From: Tenrec ecaudatus
Taxonomy: Eukaryota > Chordata > Mammalia > Afrosoricida > Tenrecidae
Reading direction: 5' to 3'
Length of the DNA stretch: 64,000 bases
Assembly (NCBI RefSeq): GCF_050624435.1
Contig: NC_134536.1
Coordinates: forward strand, 144,065,487 to 144,129,486
The notes beneath the pieces are model-generated. The model made no database searches. It was not told the origin of the DNA and was given only the letters and a program-made list of their open reading frames with translations. Shown one piece after another: positions 27,601 to 42,400 of the stretch. The first letter of the stretch is position 1. The number at the start of each line of letters is the position of its first letter. The position numbers and the translations under genes are program-made.

Positions 27601-30600
27601 ATCTAGGTTACCTAGCGGGCACTTGGACTATATAGGTTACCTGGCAGGCACTTGAACAATCTACGTTACCTAGCGGGTACTTGGAGTATGTAGGTTACCT
27701 ACCGGGCTGTTGGACTATCTAGGTTACCTAGCGGGCACTTGGACTATCTAGGTTAACTAACGGGCACTAGGACTATGTAGGTTCCCTAGCGGGCCCTTGG
27801 ACTATGTAGGTTCCCTATCGGGCACTTGGACTATGTGGGTTCCCTAGCGGGCATTTGGACTATCTAGGTTACCTAACGGGCACTTGGACTATATAGGTTC
27901 CCTAGCGGGCACTTGGATTATGTAGGTTCCCTATCGGGCACATGGACTATGTAGGTTAACTAGCGGGCATTTGGACCATGTAGGTTACCTAGCGGGCACT
28001 TGGACGATGTAGGTTCCCTATCGGGCACTTGGACAATGTAGGTTAACTAGGGGGCACTAGGACAATGTAGGTTACCTAGCGGGCCCTTGGACTATCTAGG
28101 TTACCTAGGGGGAACCTAGACTATGTAGGTTAACTAGTGGGCACTTGGACTATCTAGGTTACCTAGCAGGCATTTGGACTATGTACGTTCCCTAGCAGGC
28201 CCTTGGACTATCTAGGTTACCTAACGGGCACTTAGACTATGTATGTTACCTAGCGGGCACTTGGACTATGTACGTTTCCTAGCGGGTACTTGGACTAGAT
28301 AGGTTCCCTAGCGGGCACTTGGTCTATCTAGGTTAACTAGCGGGCACTTGGACAATCTAGGTTAACTAGCGGGCATTTGGACTATTAGGGCCCCTAGCGG
28401 GCATTTGGACTATATTGGTTACCTAGCGGGCACTTGGTCTATGTAGGTTAATGAACGGGCACTTGGACTATGTAGGTAACCTAGTGGTCACTTGAAATGT
28501 CTAGGTTACCTTGCGGGCACTTGGACTATGTAGGTTAACTAGCGGGCACTTGGACTATGTAGATTAACTAGCGGCACTTGGATTATCTACATTAACTAGC
28601 GGGCCCTTGGACTATGTAGATTCCCTAGCGGGCATTTGGACTATTGAGGTTACCTAGCGGGCACTTGGACTATGTAGGTTACCTAGCGGGCACTTGGACT
28701 ATCTAGGTTACCTAGCAGGCACTTTTACTATCTAGGTTAACTAATGGGCACTTGGACTATGTAGGTTAACTAGCGGGCACTTGGACTGTCTAGGTTACCT
28801 AGTGGGCACTTGGATTATCTCGGTTAACGAATGGGCACTTGGATTATCTAGGTTAACGAACGGGCACGTGGACTATGTAGGTTACCTAGCCGCCACTTGG
28901 ACTATCTAGGTTAGCTAACAGGCACTTGTACTATCTAGGTTACCTAGCTGGCACTTTGACTATGTAAGTCAACTAGCGGGCCCTTGGACTATCTAGGTTA
29001 GCCAACGGGCACTTAGATTATGTAGGTTAACTAGCGGGCACTTGGAATATGTAGGTTTACTAGCGGACACTTGCACTATGTACGTTACCTAGCAGGCACT
29101 TGGACTATCTAGGTTAACTAGCGAGCACTTGCACTATCTAGGTTATCTAGCGGGCATTTGGACTATTAGGGCCCCTAGCGGGCATTTGGACTATATTGGT
29201 TACCTAGCGGGCACTTGGACTATGTAGGTTAACGAACGGGCACTTGGACTATCTAGGTTAACTAGCTGGCACTTGGACTATGTAGTTTCCCTAGCGGGCA
29301 TTTGGACTATTTAGGTTACCTAGCGGGCACTTGGACTATATAGGTTACCTAGCAGACACTTGGACTATCTAGGTTACCTAGCAGGCACTTTGACAATCTA
29401 GGTTAACGAACGGGCATTTGGACTATGTAGGTTGCCTAGCGGGCACTTGGATTATGTAGGTTCACTATCGGGCACTTGGATTATGTAGGTTAACTCGCGG
29501 ACACTTGCACTATGTAGGTTAACTAGCGGGCCCATTGACTATGTAGGTTAACTAGCGGGCACTTGGACGATCTAGGTAACTAGCGGGCACTTGGACGATA
29601 TAGGTTAACTAGCGGGCACTTGGATTATCTAGGTTAGCTAGCGGGCTCTTGCACTATGTCGGTTAACTTGCGGGTCCATTGACTATGTAGGTTAAGTAGC
29701 GGGCACTTGGATGATCTAGGTTAACTAGCGGGCACTTGGACGATCTAGGTTAACTAGCGGGCACTTGGACGATATAGGTTAACTAGCGGGCACTTGGATT
29801 ATCTAGGTTACCTACCGGGCACTTGGACTATGTAGGTTCCCTAGCGGGCATTTGGACTATATAGATAACCTAGTGGGCACTTAGACTTTGTAGGTTGCCT
29901 AGCGGGCACTTGGACAATGTAGGTTAACTAGCGTGCCCTTGGAATATCTAGGTTACGTAGCAGGCACTTGGTATATAGGTTAACTAGCGGGCACTTGGAC
30001 TATGTAGGTTAACTAGAGGACATGTGGACTATCTAGGTTAACTAGTGGGCCCTTGGACTATGTAGGTTAACTAGCGGGCACCTGGACAATCTAGGTTAAC
30101 TAGCGGGCACTTGGAAGATCTAGGTTAACTAGCGGGAACTTGGACTATCAAAGTGAACAAGTGAGCCCTTGGACTATGTAGGTTAACTAGCGGGCCCTTG
30201 GACTATCTAGGTTACCTAGCGGGCACTTGGACTATATAGGTTACCTAGCGGGCACTTGGACTATCTAGGCTACCTGGCAGGCACTTGAACTATCTACGTT
30301 ACCTAGCGGGTACTTGGAGTATGTAGGTTACCTACCGTGATGTTGGACTATCTAGGTTGTCCAGCGGGCACTTGGAATATGTAGGTTAACGAACGGGCAC
30401 TTGGACTATGTAGGTAACCTAGTGGTCACTTGAAATGTTTAGGTTACCTCGCGGGCACTTGGACTATGTAGGTTAACTAGCGGGCACTTGGACTATGTAG
30501 ATTAACTAGCGGCACTTGGACTATCTACATTAACTAGCAGGCCCTTGGACTATGTAGATTCCCTAGCCGGCACTTGGACTAGCTAGGTTAACTAGCGGGC

Positions 30601-33600
30601 ACTTGGACTATGTAGGTTACCTAGCGGGCACTTGGAGAGTCTAGGTTACCTAGCAGGCATTTGGACTGTCTAGGTTAACTAAAGGGCACTTGGACTATGT
30701 AGGTTAACTAGCGGGCACTTGGACTCTCTAGGTTACCTAGTGGGCACTTGGATTATCTCGGTTAACGAATGGGCACTTGGATTATCTAGGTTAACGAACG
30801 GGCACTTGGACTATGTAGGTTACCTAGCCGCCACTTGGACTATCTAGGTTAGCTATCAGGCACTTGTACTATCTAGGTTACCTAGCTGGCACTTTGACTA
30901 TGTAAGTCAACTAGCGGGCCCTTGGACTATATAGGTTAGCCAACGGGCACTTAGATTATGTAGGTTAACTAGCGGGCAATTGGGCTATCTCTGTTAACTA
31001 GCGGGCACTTGGAATATGTAGGTTAACTAGCGGGCACCTGGACAATCTAGGTTAACTAGCGGGCACTTGGAAGATCTAGGTTAACTAGCGGGCCCTTGAA
31101 CTATCAAAGTGAACAAGTGAGCCCTTGGACTATGTAGGTTAACTAGCGGACCCTTGGACTATCTAGGTTACCTAGCGGGCACTTGGACTATATAGGTTAC
31201 CTAGCGGGCACTTGGACTATTAGGCTACCTGACAGGCACTTGAACTATCTACGTTACCTAGCGGGTACTTGGAGTACATAGGTTACCTACCGGGATGTTG
31301 GACTATCTAGGTTACCTAGCGGGCACTTGGAATATGTAGGTTAACGAACGGACACTTGGACTATGTAGGTAACCTAGTGGTCACTTGAAATGTTTAGGTT
31401 ACCTCTCGGGCACTTGGACTATGTAGATTAACTAGCGGCACTTGGACTATCTACATTAACTAGCAGGCCCTTGGACTATGTAGATTCCCTAGCGGGCATT
31501 TGGACTATTTAGGTTACCTAGCGGGCACTTGGACTAGCTAGGTTAACTAGCGGGCACTTGGACTATGTAGGTCAACTAGCGGGCCCTTGGACTATCTAGG
31601 TTAGCCAACGGGAACTTAGATTAGGTAGGTTAACTAGCGGGCACTTGGAATATGTAGGTAAAGTACCGGACACTTGCACTATGAAGATCAACTATCGGGC
31701 CCATGGACTATGTAGGTTTACTAGCGGGCCCTTGGACTATCTAGGTTCCCTAAAGGGCACTTGGACTATCTAGGTTACCGAACGGGCACTTGGACTATCT
31801 AGGTTACCTAGCGGGCACTTGGAATATGTAGGCTAACTAGGGGGCCCTTGGACGATCTAGGTTACCTAGGGGGTTCTTGAACTATCTAGGTTAACTAGCG
31901 GGCACTTGCAGTATCTAGGTTACCTAGCGGGCACTTGGACTATGTACGTTCCCTAGCGGGCACTTGGACTATCTAGGTTAACTAGCGGGCACTTAGACAA
32001 TCTAGGATAACTACCGTGCACTTGGACTATGTAGGTTCCTTAGCGGGCACTTGGACTATCAAGGTTGCCTAGCGGGCACTTGGACGATATAGGTTAACTA
32101 GCGTGCCCTTGGAATATCTAGGTTACGTAGCGGGCACTTGGTATATAGGTTAACTAGCGGGCACTTGGACTATGTAGGTTAACTAGAGGACACGTGGACT
32201 ATCTAGGTTAACTAGTGGGCCCTTGGACTATGTAGGTTAACTAGCGGGCACTTGGACGATCTAGGTTAACTAGCGGGCACTTGAAAGATCTAGGATAACT
32301 AGCGGGCACTTGGACTATCAAAGTGAACAAGTGAGCCCTTGGACTATGTAGGTTAACTAGCGGGCCCTTGGACTATCTAGGTTACCTAGCGGGCACTTGG
32401 ACTATATAGGTTACCTGGCAGGCACTTGAACAATCTACGTTACCTAGCGGGTACTTGGAGTATGTAGGTTACCTACCGGGCTGTTGGACTATCTAGGTTA
32501 CCTAGCGGGCACTTGGACTATCTAGGTTAACTAACGGGCACTAGGACTATGTAGGTTCCCTAGCGGGCCCTTGGACTATGTAGGTTCCCTATCGGGCACT
32601 TGGACTATGTGGGTTCCCTAGCGGGCATTTGGACTATATAGGTTACCTAACGGGCACTTGGACTATATAGGTTCCCTAGCGGGCACTTGGATTATGTAGG
32701 TTCCCTATCGGGCACATGGACTATGTAGGTTAACTAGCGGGCATTTGGACCATGTAGGTTACCTAGCGGGCACTTGGACGATGTAGGTTCCCTATCGGGC
32801 ACTTGGACAATGTAGGTTAACTAGGGGGCACTAGGACAATGTAGGTTACCTAGCGGGCCCTTGGACTATCTAGGTTACCTAGGGGGAACCTAGACTATGT
32901 AGGTTAACTAGTGGGCACTTGGACTATCTAGGTTACCTAGCAGGCATTTGGACTATGTACGTTCCCTAGCAGGCCCTTGGACTATCTAGGTTACCTAACG
33001 GGCACTTAGACTATGTATGTTACCTAGCGGGCACTTGGACTATGTACGTTTCCTAGCGGGTACTTGGACTAGATAGGTTCCCTAGCGGGCACTTGGTCTA
33101 TCTAGGTTAACTAGCGGGCACTTGGACTATCTAGGTTAACTAGCGGGCACTTGGACTATTAGGGCCCCTAGCGGGCATTTGGACTATATTGGTTACCTAG
33201 CGGGCACTTGGTCTATGTAGGTTAATGAACGGGCACTTGGACTATGTAGGTAACCTAGTGGTCACTTGAAATGTCTAGGTTACCTTGCGGGCACTTGGAC
33301 TATGTAGGTTAACTAGCGGGCACTTGGACTATGTAGATTAACTAGCGGCACTTGGATTATCTACATTAACTAGCGGGCCCTTGGACTATGTAGATTCCCT
33401 AGCGGGCATTTGGACTATTTAGGTTACCTAGCGGGCACTTGGACTATGTAGGTTACCTAGCAGACACTTGGACTATCTAGGTTACCTAGCAGGCACTTTG
33501 ACAATCTAGGTTAACGAACGGGCATTTGGACTATGTAGGTTGCCTAGCGGGCACTTGGATTATGTAGGTTCACTATCGGGCACTTGGATTATGTAGGTTA

Positions 33601-36600
33601 ACTCGCGGACACTTGCACTATGTAGGTTAACTAGCGGGCCCATTGACTATGTAGGTTAACTAGCGGGCACTTGGACGATCTAGGTAACTAGCGGGCACTT
33701 GGACGATATAGGTTAACTAGCGGGCACTTGGATTATCTAGGTTAGCTAGCGGGCTCTTGCACTATGTCGGTTAACTTGCGGGTCCATTGACTATGTAGGT
33801 TAAGTAGCGGGCACTTGGACGATCTAGGTTAACTAGCGGGCACTTGGACGATCTAGGTTAACTAGCGGGCACTTGGACGATATAGGTTAACTAGCGGGCA
33901 CTTGGATTATCTAGGTTACCTACCGGGCACTTGGACTATGTAGGTTCCCTAGCGGGCATTTGGACTATATAGATAACCTAGTGGGCACTTAGACTTTGTA
34001 GGTTGCCTAGCGGGCACTTGGACAATGTAGGTTAACTAGCGTGCCCTTGGAATATCTAGGTTACGTAGCGGGCACTTGGTATATAGGTTAACTAGCGGGC
34101 ACTTGGACTATGTAGGTTAACTAGAGGACATGTGGACCATCTAGGTTAACTAGTGGGCCCTTGGACTATGTAGGTTAACTAGCGGGCACCTGGACAATCT
34201 AGGTTAACTAGCGGGCACTTGGAAGATCTAGGTTAACTAGCGGGCACTTGGACTATCAAAGTGAACAAGTGAGCCCTTGGACTATGTAGGTTAACTAGCG
34301 GGCCCTTGGACTATCTAGGTTACCTAGCGGGCACTTGGACTATATAGGTTACCTAGCGGGCACTTGGACTATCTAGGCTACCTGGCAGGCACTTGAACTA
34401 TCTACGTTACCTAGCGGGTACTTGGAGTATTTAGGTTACCTACCGTGATGTTGGACTATCTAGGTTACCCAGCGGGCACTTGGAATATGTAGCTTAACGA
34501 ACGGGCACTTGGACTATGTAGGTAACCTAGTGGTCACTTGAAATGTTTAGGTTACCTCTCGGGCACTTGGACTATGTAGGTTAACTAGCGGGCACTTGGA
34601 CTATGTAGATTAACTAGCGGCACTTGGACTATCTACATTAACTAGCAGGCCCTTGGACTATGTAGATTCCCTAGCGGGCACTTGGACTAGCTAGGTTAAC
34701 TAGCGGGCACTTGGACTATGTAGGTTACCTAGCGGGCACTTGGAGAGTCTAGGTTACCTAGCAGGCATTTGGACTGTCTAGGTTAACTAAAGGGCACTTG
34801 GACTATGTAGGTTAACTAGCGGGCACTTGGACTGTCTAGGTTACCTAGTGGGCACTTGGATTATCTCGGTTAACGAATGGGCACTTGGATTATCTAGGTT
34901 ATCGAACGGGCACTTGGACTATGTAGGTTACCTAGCCGCCACTTGGACTATCTAGGTTAGCTATCAGGCACTTGTACTATCTAGGTTACCTAGCTGGCAC
35001 TTTGACTATGTAAGTCAACTAGCGGGCCCTTGGACTATATAGGTTAGCCAACGGGCACTTAGATTATGTAGGTTAACTAGCGGGCAATTGGGCTATCTCT
35101 GTTAACTAGCGGGCACTTGGAATATGTAGGTTAACTAGCGGACACTTGCACTACGTAGGTTACCTAGCAGGCACTTGGACTATCTAGGTTAACTAACGGG
35201 CACTTGGACTATCTCGGAAAACTAGCATGCACTTGGACTATGTAGGTTCCTTAGCGGGCACTTGGACTATCTAGGTTGCCTCGCGGGCACTTGGACGATA
35301 TAGGTTAACTAGCGTGCCCTTGGAATATCTAGGTTAAGTAGCGGGCACTTGGTATATAGGTTAACTAGAGGGCCCTTGGAATATTTAGGTTAACTAGCGG
35401 GCACTTGGACAATCTAGGTTAACTAGAGGGCACTTGGAATATCTAGGTTAACTAGCGGGCACTTGGACTATCAAAGTGAACATGTGAGCCCTTTGACTAT
35501 GTAGGTTAACTTGCGGGCCCTTGGACTATCTAGGTTACCTAGCGGGCCCTTGGACTATATAGGTTACCTAGCGGGCACTTGGACTATGTAGGTTACCTAG
35601 TGGGCAATTGGACTTTCTAGGTTAACGAATGGGCACTTGGAATATGCAGGTAACCTAACGGGCACGTGGACTGTCTAGGTTACCTAGCGGGCACTTGGAC
35701 TTCTAGGTTAACGAACGGGCTCTTGGACAATGTAGGTGGCCTAGCGGGCACTTGGACTATCTAGGTTAGGTAACGGGCACTTGGACTATCTAGGTTACCT
35801 AGCGGGAACTTGGACAATGTAAGTTACCTAGCAGGCACTTGGACTATCTACGTTACCTAACGGGCACTTTGACTATCTAGGTTACATAGCGGGCACTTGG
35901 ACTATGTAGGTTAACTAGCGAGCACTTGGACTCTAGGTTATCTAGCGGACACTTGGCTATCTAGGTTACCTAGCGGGCCCTTGGACTATGTAGGTTAACT
36001 AGCAGGCACTTGGACTATCTAGGTTAACTAGCGGGCCCTTGGACGATGTAGGTTAACTAGCGGGCCCTTGGACTATGTAGGTTAACTAGCGGGCCCTTGG
36101 ACTATGTAGGTTTACTAGCGTGCACTTGGAAGATCTAGGTAAACTAGCGGGTACTTGGACTATGTAGGTTAACTAGCGAGCCTTTGGACTATGTAGATTA
36201 ACTAGCGGCACTTGGACTATCTACGTTAACTAGCGGGCCCTTGGACTATGTATATTGCCTAGCGGGCACTTGGACTATGTATGTTCCAGAGCGGGCACTT
36301 CGACTATGTAGGTTCCCTAGCAGGCACTTGGACTATGTAGGTTCCCTAGGGGGCACTTGGACTATATAGGTTAAATAGCGGACACTTGGACGATCTAGGT
36401 TAACTAGCAGGTACTTGGATGATCTAGGTTAACTAGCGGGCTCTTGCACTATGTAGGTTAACTAGCGGGCCCATTGACTATTTAGGTTAACTAGCGGGCA
36501 CTTGGACGATCTATGTTACCTAGGGGGAACTTTGACTATATAGGTTAACTAGCGGGTACTTGGACTATCTAGGTTACATAGCAGGCACTTGGACTATGTA

Positions 36601-39425
36601 CGTTCCCTAGCGGGCACTTGGACTATCTACCTTACCTAGCGGGCACTTGGACTATGTCCGTTAACTAGCGGGCACTTGGACTATGTACGTTTCCTAGCGG
36701 GTACTTGGACTATCTATGTTAACTAGCGGGCACTTGGACTATGTAGGTTCCCTATGGGGCACTTGGACTAGGTAGGTTCCCAGCAGGCACTTGGTCTATC
36801 TAGGTTAACTAGCGGGCACTTGGACTATCTAGGTTGACTAGTGAGCACTTGGACTATCTAGGATAACTAGCGGGCACTTGGACTATGTAGGTAACCTAGT
36901 GGTCACTTGAACTGTCTAGGTTACCTAGCAAGCACTTGGATTATGTAGGTTAACTGTGGGCACTTTTACTATCTAGGTTAACTAGCGGGCCCTTGGACGA
37001 TGTAGTTTAACTAGCGGGTATTTGGACTATGTAGGTTAACTAACGGGCCCTTGGACTATGTAGATTAACTAGCGGCACTTGGAATATCTACGTTAACTAG
37101 CGGGCCCTTCGACTATGTAGAATCCCTAGCGGGCACTTGGACTACATAGATTAACTAGCAGCACTTGGACTATCTACATTAACCAGCGGGCCCTTGGACT
37201 ATGTAGATTCCCTAGCGGGCACTTGGACTACGTAGGTTCCCTAGTGGGCACTTGGACTATGTAGGTTCCCTAGGGGGCACTTGGACTATGAATGTTCCCT
37301 ACGGACACTTAAACTCTGTTAGTTAACTACCGGGCACTTGGACTATGTATGTTAACTAGCGGGCCCTTGGACTTCTTAGGTTAACTAGCGGACACTTGCA
37401 CTATGTAGGTTACCTAGCAGTCAGTTGGACTATCTAGGTTAACTAGCGGGCACTTGGACTATGTAGGTCAACTAGCGGGCCCTTGGACTATCTAGGTTAC
37501 TTAGGGGGAACCTGGACTATGTAGGTTAACTAGTGGGCACTTGGACTATCTAGGTTACCTAGCAGGCACTTGGACTATGTAGGTTAACTAGCGGGCACTT
37601 GAACTATCTACGTTACCTAGCGGGCACTTGGACTATGTGCGTTACCTAGCGGGTACTTGGACTATGTAGGTTCCCTAGCGGGCACTTGGACTATGTGGGT
37701 TCCCTAGCTGGCACTTTGACTATCTAGGTTACCTAACGGGCACTTGGACTATGTAGGTTCCCTAGCGGGCACTTGGACTATGTAGGTTAACTAGCGGGCC
37801 CTTGGACTATGTAGATTAACTAGTGGCACTTGTACTATCTACCTTAAGTAGCGGGCCCTTGGACTATCTAGATGAACTACCGGGCACTTGGACTATGTAG
37901 GCTAACTAGGGGGCCCTTGGACAATCTAGGTTGCCTAGCGGGTACATGAACTATCTAGGTTAACAAGCGGGCACTTGCAGTATCTAGGTTAACTAAAGGG
38001 CACTTGGACTATGTAGGTTAACTAGCGGGCACTTGGACTGTCTAGGTTACCTAGTGGGCACTTGGATTATCTCGGTTAACGAATGGGCACTTGGTTTATC
38101 TAGGTTAACGAACGGGCACTTGGACTATGTAGGTTACCTAGCCGCCACTTGGACTATCTAGGTTAGCTAACAGGCACTTGTACTATCTAGGTTACCTAGC
38201 TGGCACTTTGACTATGTAAGTCAACTAGCGGGCCCTTGGACTATCTAGGTTAGCCAACGGGCACTTAGATTATGTAGGTTAACTAGCGGGCACTTGGAAT
38301 ATGTAGGTTAACTAGCGGACACTTGCACTATGTACGTTACCTAGCAGGCACTTGGACTATCTAGGTTAACTAGCGTGCACTTGCACTATCTAGGTTATCT
38401 AGCGGGCATTTGGACTATTAGGGCCCCTAGCGGGCATTTGGATTATATTGGTTACCTAGCGGGCACTTGGACTATGTAGGTTAACGAACGGGCACTTGGA
38501 CTATCTAGGTTAACTAGCTGGCACTTGGACTATGTAGGTTACCTAGCAGACACTTGGACTATCTAGGTTACCTAGCAGGCACTTTGACAATCTAGGTTAA
38601 CGAACGGGCATTTGGACTATGTAGGTTGCCTAGCGGGCACTTGGATTATGTAGGTTCACTATCGGGCACTTTGACTATGTAGGTTAACTCGCGGACACTT
38701 GCACTATGTAGGTTAACTAGCGGGCCCATTGACTATGTAGGTTAACTAGCGGGCACTTGGACGATCTAGGTAACTAGCGGGCACTTGGACGATATAGGTT
38801 AACTAGCGGGCACTTGGATTATCTAGGTTAGCTAGCGGGCTCTTGCACTATGTCGGTTAACTTGCGGGTCCATTGACTATGTAGGTTAAGTAGCGGGCAC
38901 TTGGACGATCTAGGTTAACTAGCGGGCACTTGGACGATCTAGGTTAACTAGCGGGCACTTGGACGATATAGGTTAACTAGCGGGCACTTGGATTATCTAG
39001 GTTACCTACCGGGCACATGGACTATGTAGGTTCCCTAGCGGGCATTTGGACTATATAGATAACCTAGCGGGCACTTAGACTTTGTAGGTTGCCTAGCGGG
39101 CACTTGGACGATATAGGTTAACTAGCGTGCCCTTGGAATATCTAGGTTACGTAGCAGGCACTTGGTATATAGGTTAACTAGCGGGCACTTGCACTATGTA
39201 GGTTAACTAGAGGAAACGTGGACTATCTAGGTTAACTAGTGGGCCCTTGGACTATGTAGGTTAACTAGCGGGCACCTGGACAATCTAGGTTAACTAGCGG
39301 GCACTTGGAAGATCTAGGTTAACTAGCGGACACTTGAACTATCAAAGTGAACAAGTGAGCCCTTGGACTATGTAGGTTAACTAGCGGACCCTTGGACTAT
39401 ATAGGTTACCTAGCGGGCACTTGGA
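24601..39425. repeat. Satellite block C with 4,774-bp offset duplication
   Basis: The 29-bp satellite here contains long copied stretches. Landmarks at 26,443 and 31,217 (ctattaggctacctgac) and at 27,363 and 32,137 (cttggtatatagg) are both 4,774 bp apart, so that interval was duplicated as a block. The form caattgggctatctctg lies at 30,977 and 35,085, a 4,108-bp spacing. Marker monomers include caaagtgaacaagtgagccc, ggcccattgac, and cttggactctagg at 35,925. Stretches from ~34,500 to ~38,400 reappear in block E about 12,752 bp downstream. Confidence 0.88.
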
Positions 39426-42400
39426 CTATTAGGCTACCTGACAGGCACTTGAACTATCTACGTTACCTAGCGGGTACTTGGAGTATATAGGTTACCTACC
39501 GGGATGTTGGACTATCTAGGTTACCTAGCGGGCACTTGGAATATGTAGGTTAACGAACGGGCACTTGGACTATGTAGGTAACCTAGTGGTCACTTGAAAT
39601 GTTTAGGTTACCTCTCGGGCACTTGGACTATGTAGATTAACTAGTGGCACTTGGACTATCTACATTAACTAGCAGGCCCTTGGACTATGTAGATTCCCTA
39701 GCGGGCATTTGGACTATTTAGGTTACCTAGCGGGCACTTGGACTAGCTAGGTTAACTAGCGGGCACTTGGACTATGTAGGTCAACTAGCGGGCCCTTGGA
39801 CTATCTAGGTTAGCCAACGGGAACTTAGATTAGGTAGGTTAACTAGCGGGCACTTGGAATATGTAGGTAAAGTACCGGACACTTGCACTATGAAGATCAA
39901 CTATCGGGCCCATGGACTATGTAGGTTTACTAGCGGGCCCTTGGACTATCTAGGTTCCCTAAAGGGCACTTGGACTATCTAGGTTACCGAACGGGCACTT
40001 GGACTATCTAGGTTACCTAGCGGGCACTTGGAATATGTAGGCTAACTAGGGGGCCCTTGGACGATCTAGGTTACCTAGGGGGTTCTTGAACTATCTAGGT
40101 TAACTAGCGGGCACTTGCAGTGTCTAGGTTACCTAGCGGGCACTTGGACTATGTACGTTCCCTAGCGGGCACTTGGACTATCTAGGATAACTACCGTGCA
40201 CTTGGACTATGTAGGTTCCTTAGCGGGCACTTGGACTATCAAGGTTGCCTAGCGGGCACTTGGACGATATAGGTTAACTAGCGTGCCCTTGGAATATCTA
40301 GGTTACGTAGCGGGCACTTGGTATATAGGTTAACTAGCGGGCACTTGGACTATGTAGGTTAACTAGAGGACACGTGGACTATCTAGGTTAACTAGTGGGC
40401 CCTTGGACTATGTAGGTTAACTAGCGGGCACTTGGACGATCTAGGTTAACTAGCGGGCACTTGAAAGATCTAGGATAACTAGCGGGCACTTGGACTATCA
40501 AAGTGAACAAGTGAGCCCTTGGACTATGTAGGTTAACTAGCGGGCCCTTGGACTATCTAGGTTACCTAGCGGGCACTTGGACTATATAGGTTACCTGGCA
40601 GGCACTTGAACAATCTACGTTACCTAGCGGGTACTTGGAGTATGTAGGTTACCTACCGGGCTGTTGGACTATCTAGGTTAACTAACGGGCACTAGGACTA
40701 TGTAGGTTCCCTAGCGGGCCCTTGGACTATGTAGGTTCCCTATCGGGCACTTGGACTATGTGGGTTCCCTAGCGGGCATTTGGACTATATAGGTTACCTA
40801 ACGGGCACTTGGACTATATAGGTTCCCTAGCGGGCACTTGGATTATGTAGGTTCCCTATCGGGCACATGGACTATGTAGGTTAACTAGCGGGCATTTGGA
40901 CCATGTAGGTTACCTAGCGGGCACTTGGACGATGTAGGTTCCCTATCGGGCACTTGGACAATGTAGGTTAACTAGGGGGCACTAGGACAATGTAGGTTAC
41001 CTAGCGGGCCCTTGGACTATCTAGGTTACCTAGGGGGAACCTAGACTATGTAGGTTAACTAGTGGGCACTTGGACTATCTAGGTTACCTAGCAGGCATTT
41101 GGACTATGTACGTTCCCTAGCAGGCCCTTGGACTATCTAGGTTACCTAACGGGCACTTAGACTATGTATGTTACCTAGCGGGCACTTGGACTATGTACGT
41201 TTCCTAGCGGGTACTTGGACTAGATAGGTTCCCTAGCGGGCACTTGGTCTATCTAGGTTAACTAGCGGGCACTTGGACTATCTAGGTTAACTAGCGGGCA
41301 TTTGGACTATTAGGGCCCCTAGCGGGCATTTGGACTATATTGGTTACCTAGCGGGCACTTGGTCTATGTAGGTTAATGAACGGGCACTTGGACTATGTAG
41401 GTAACCTAGTGGTCACTTGAAATGTCTAGGTTACCTTGCGGGCACTTGGACTATGTAGGTTAACTAGCGGGCACTTGGACTATGTAGATTAACTAGCGGC
41501 ACTTGGATTATCTACATTAACTAGCGGGCCCTTGGACTATGTAGATTCCCTAGCGGGCATTTGGACTATTGAGGTTACCTAGCGGGCACTTGGACTATGT
41601 AGGTTACCTAGCGGGCACTCGGACTATCTAGGTTACCTAGCAGGCACTTTTACTATCTAGGTTAACTAATGGGCACTTGGACTATGTAGGTTAACTAGCG
41701 GGCACTTGGACTGTCTAGGTTACCTAGTGGGCACTTGGATTATCTCGGTTAACGAATGGGCACTTGGATTATCTAGGTTAACGAACGGGCACGTGGACTA
41801 TGTAGGTTACCTAGCCGCCACTTGGACTATCTAGGTTAGCTAACAGGCACTTGTACTATCTAGGTTACCTAGCTGGCACTTTGACTATGTAAGTCAACTA
41901 GCGGGCCCTTGGACTATCTAGGTTATCCAACGGGCACTTAGATTATGTAGGTTAACTAGCGGGCACTTGGAATATGTAGGTTTACTAGCGGACACTTGCA
42001 CTATGTACGTTACCTAGCAGGCACTTGGACTATCTAGGTTAACTAGCGAGCACTTGCACTATCTAGGTTATCTAGCGGGCATTTGGACTATTAGGGCCCC
42101 TAGCGGGCATTTGGACTATATTGGTTACCTAGCGGGCACTTGGACTATGTAGGTTAACGAACGGGCACTTGGACTATCTAGGTTAACTAGCTGGCACTTG
42201 GACTATGTAGTTTCCCTAGCGGGCATTTGGACTATTTAGGTTACCTAGCGGGCACTTGGACTATCTAGGTTACCTAGCGGGCACTTGGACTATATAGGTT
42301 ACCTAGCGGGCACTTGGACTATTAGGCTACCTGACAGGCACTTGAACTATCTACGTTACCTAGCGGGTACTTGGAGTATATAGGTTACCTACCGGGATGT

